Of a stretch of DNA of 20,786 nucleotides, positions 20,489-20,786 are shown in pieces (the first letter of the stretch is position 1; each line of letters begins with the position of its first letter). Source of the stretch: DATLEX01 sp035525045 (GTDB lineage Bacteria; Acidobacteriota; Thermoanaerobaculia; Gp7-AA8); the NCBI GenBank assembly GCA_035525045.1, contig DATLEX010000019.1:1-20786 (forward strand), given 5' to 3'. The notes under the pieces are model-generated. The model was given only the letters and a program-made list of their open reading frames with translations. It was not told where the DNA came from and did no database searches. The position numbers and the translations under genes are program-made.

Positions 20489-20786
20489 ACTCCAGATGCT
20501 CGGAGTAAACCGCCACTTTGCTCGTCCGGCGCAGCTCGCCGGTCAGGCGGCTCACGGCGGTCATGATCTCGGTCTGCTTCTGGCTCAGCAGAACCTCCCG
20601 GATGTCGCGGCGCACTTCTTCATAGGGCTGCGGGGCGGCCGGCTTCTTTTCCTCGACGAGAATGAGGTGATAGCCGAACCGCGTGCCGACGATTCCGCTC
20701 ATCACGCCCTCCGGCATGGCGAAGGCGACCTCCTCGAATTTGGGATCGAGCTGGCCGCGCTCGACCCAGCCGAGGTTGCCGCCGTC
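20487..20786 (-). CDS. Parvulin-type peptidyl-prolyl isomerase, C-terminal part (5' partial)
   Basis: The frame stays open to the right edge, giving ~99 residues. It opens DGGNLGWVERGQLDPKFEEV, then AFAMPEGVMSGIVGTRFGYHLILVEEKKP, the typical second half of a PpiC rotamase domain (GGxLGW, F..A.F.L..G..S..V.T.FGYH...). A C-terminal helix (PYEEVRRDIREVLLSQKQTEIMTAVSRL) follows, as in SurA/PrsA-type periplasmic foldases. These catalyse proline isomerisation in outer-membrane or exported protein folding. The N-terminus, including any signal peptide or SurA-N region, is outside the window, so its class cannot be settled. Note the internal ATG at 20717 is not the start. Confidence 0.88.
   Translation of the reverse strand, partial: DGGNLGWVERGQLDPKFEEVAFAMPEGVMSGIVGTRFGYHLILVEEKKPAAPQPYEEVRRDIREVLLSQKQTEIMTAVSRLTGELRRTSKVAVYSEHLE

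Noticed and set aside
1..20786. CRISPR arrays, insertion sequences, prophage or integron features
   Set aside because: No regularly spaced direct repeats of CRISPR size, no transposase or integrase, and no tRNA with flanking direct repeats were seen.

Overview
This is a high-GC bacterial window with 17 protein-coding genes, densely packed and often overlapping or a few bases apart. No tRNA, rRNA, CRISPR array or insertion sequence was seen. The diderm surface genes (a TonB-dependent receptor with a carboxypeptidase-regulatory-like N-terminal domain, an OprO/OprP-type porin, a secreted beta-helix protein) and the overall style suggest a soil- or water-type Gram-negative, possibly an Acidobacteriota relative. 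That placement is inference; the sequence carries no phylogenetic marker I can use directly.

Layout. Positions 1-1297 (+) hold the 3' end of polyphosphate kinase (ppk1), a small basic hypothetical protein, the fluoride channel crcB/fluC and a DUF190 PII-like protein, read as one tightly coupled run that ends in a strong hairpin at 1285-1312. Positions 1326-7166 (-) hold a three-gene surface operon: TonB-dependent receptor, beta-helix exported protein and CHRD-domain exported protein. A divergent OmpR/PhoB-family response regulator starts at 7360 (+). Positions 8110-11353 (-) hold an OprO/OprP-type phosphate-selective porin, a Ppx/GppA exopolyphosphatase and a SixA-type histidine phosphatase. 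Upstream of these on the same strand is a very large GAF/PAS sensor histidine kinase (11442-15698) with a tandemly duplicated sensor module. From 15795 onward are housekeeping and metabolic genes: mazG, yidD, nth, hutU, a membrane fatty-acid desaturase, and the C-terminal part of a parvulin-type prolyl isomerase that runs off the right edge.

How it fits together. The left 15 kb looks like a phosphate/polyphosphate locus: polyphosphate synthesis (ppk1) and breakdown (ppx), a phosphate-type porin, a TonB receptor operon, a PhoB-family regulator and a large sensor kinase. Two promoters, those of the TonB receptor and the porin, carry near-identical 7-bp direct repeats at an 11-bp period (CTTYACR-N4-CTTTACR), 46 and 44 bp upstream of their start codons. 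A looser array with the same spacing lies in front of the response regulator. The 11-bp period is the known architecture of PhoB/PhoP boxes, so my main hypothesis is a local Pho-type regulon that includes an uncharacterised TonB-receptor/beta-helix/CHRD surface system. A second theme is that several genes have a -10-like hexamer only 6-8 bp before the start codon, suggesting leaderless transcripts.
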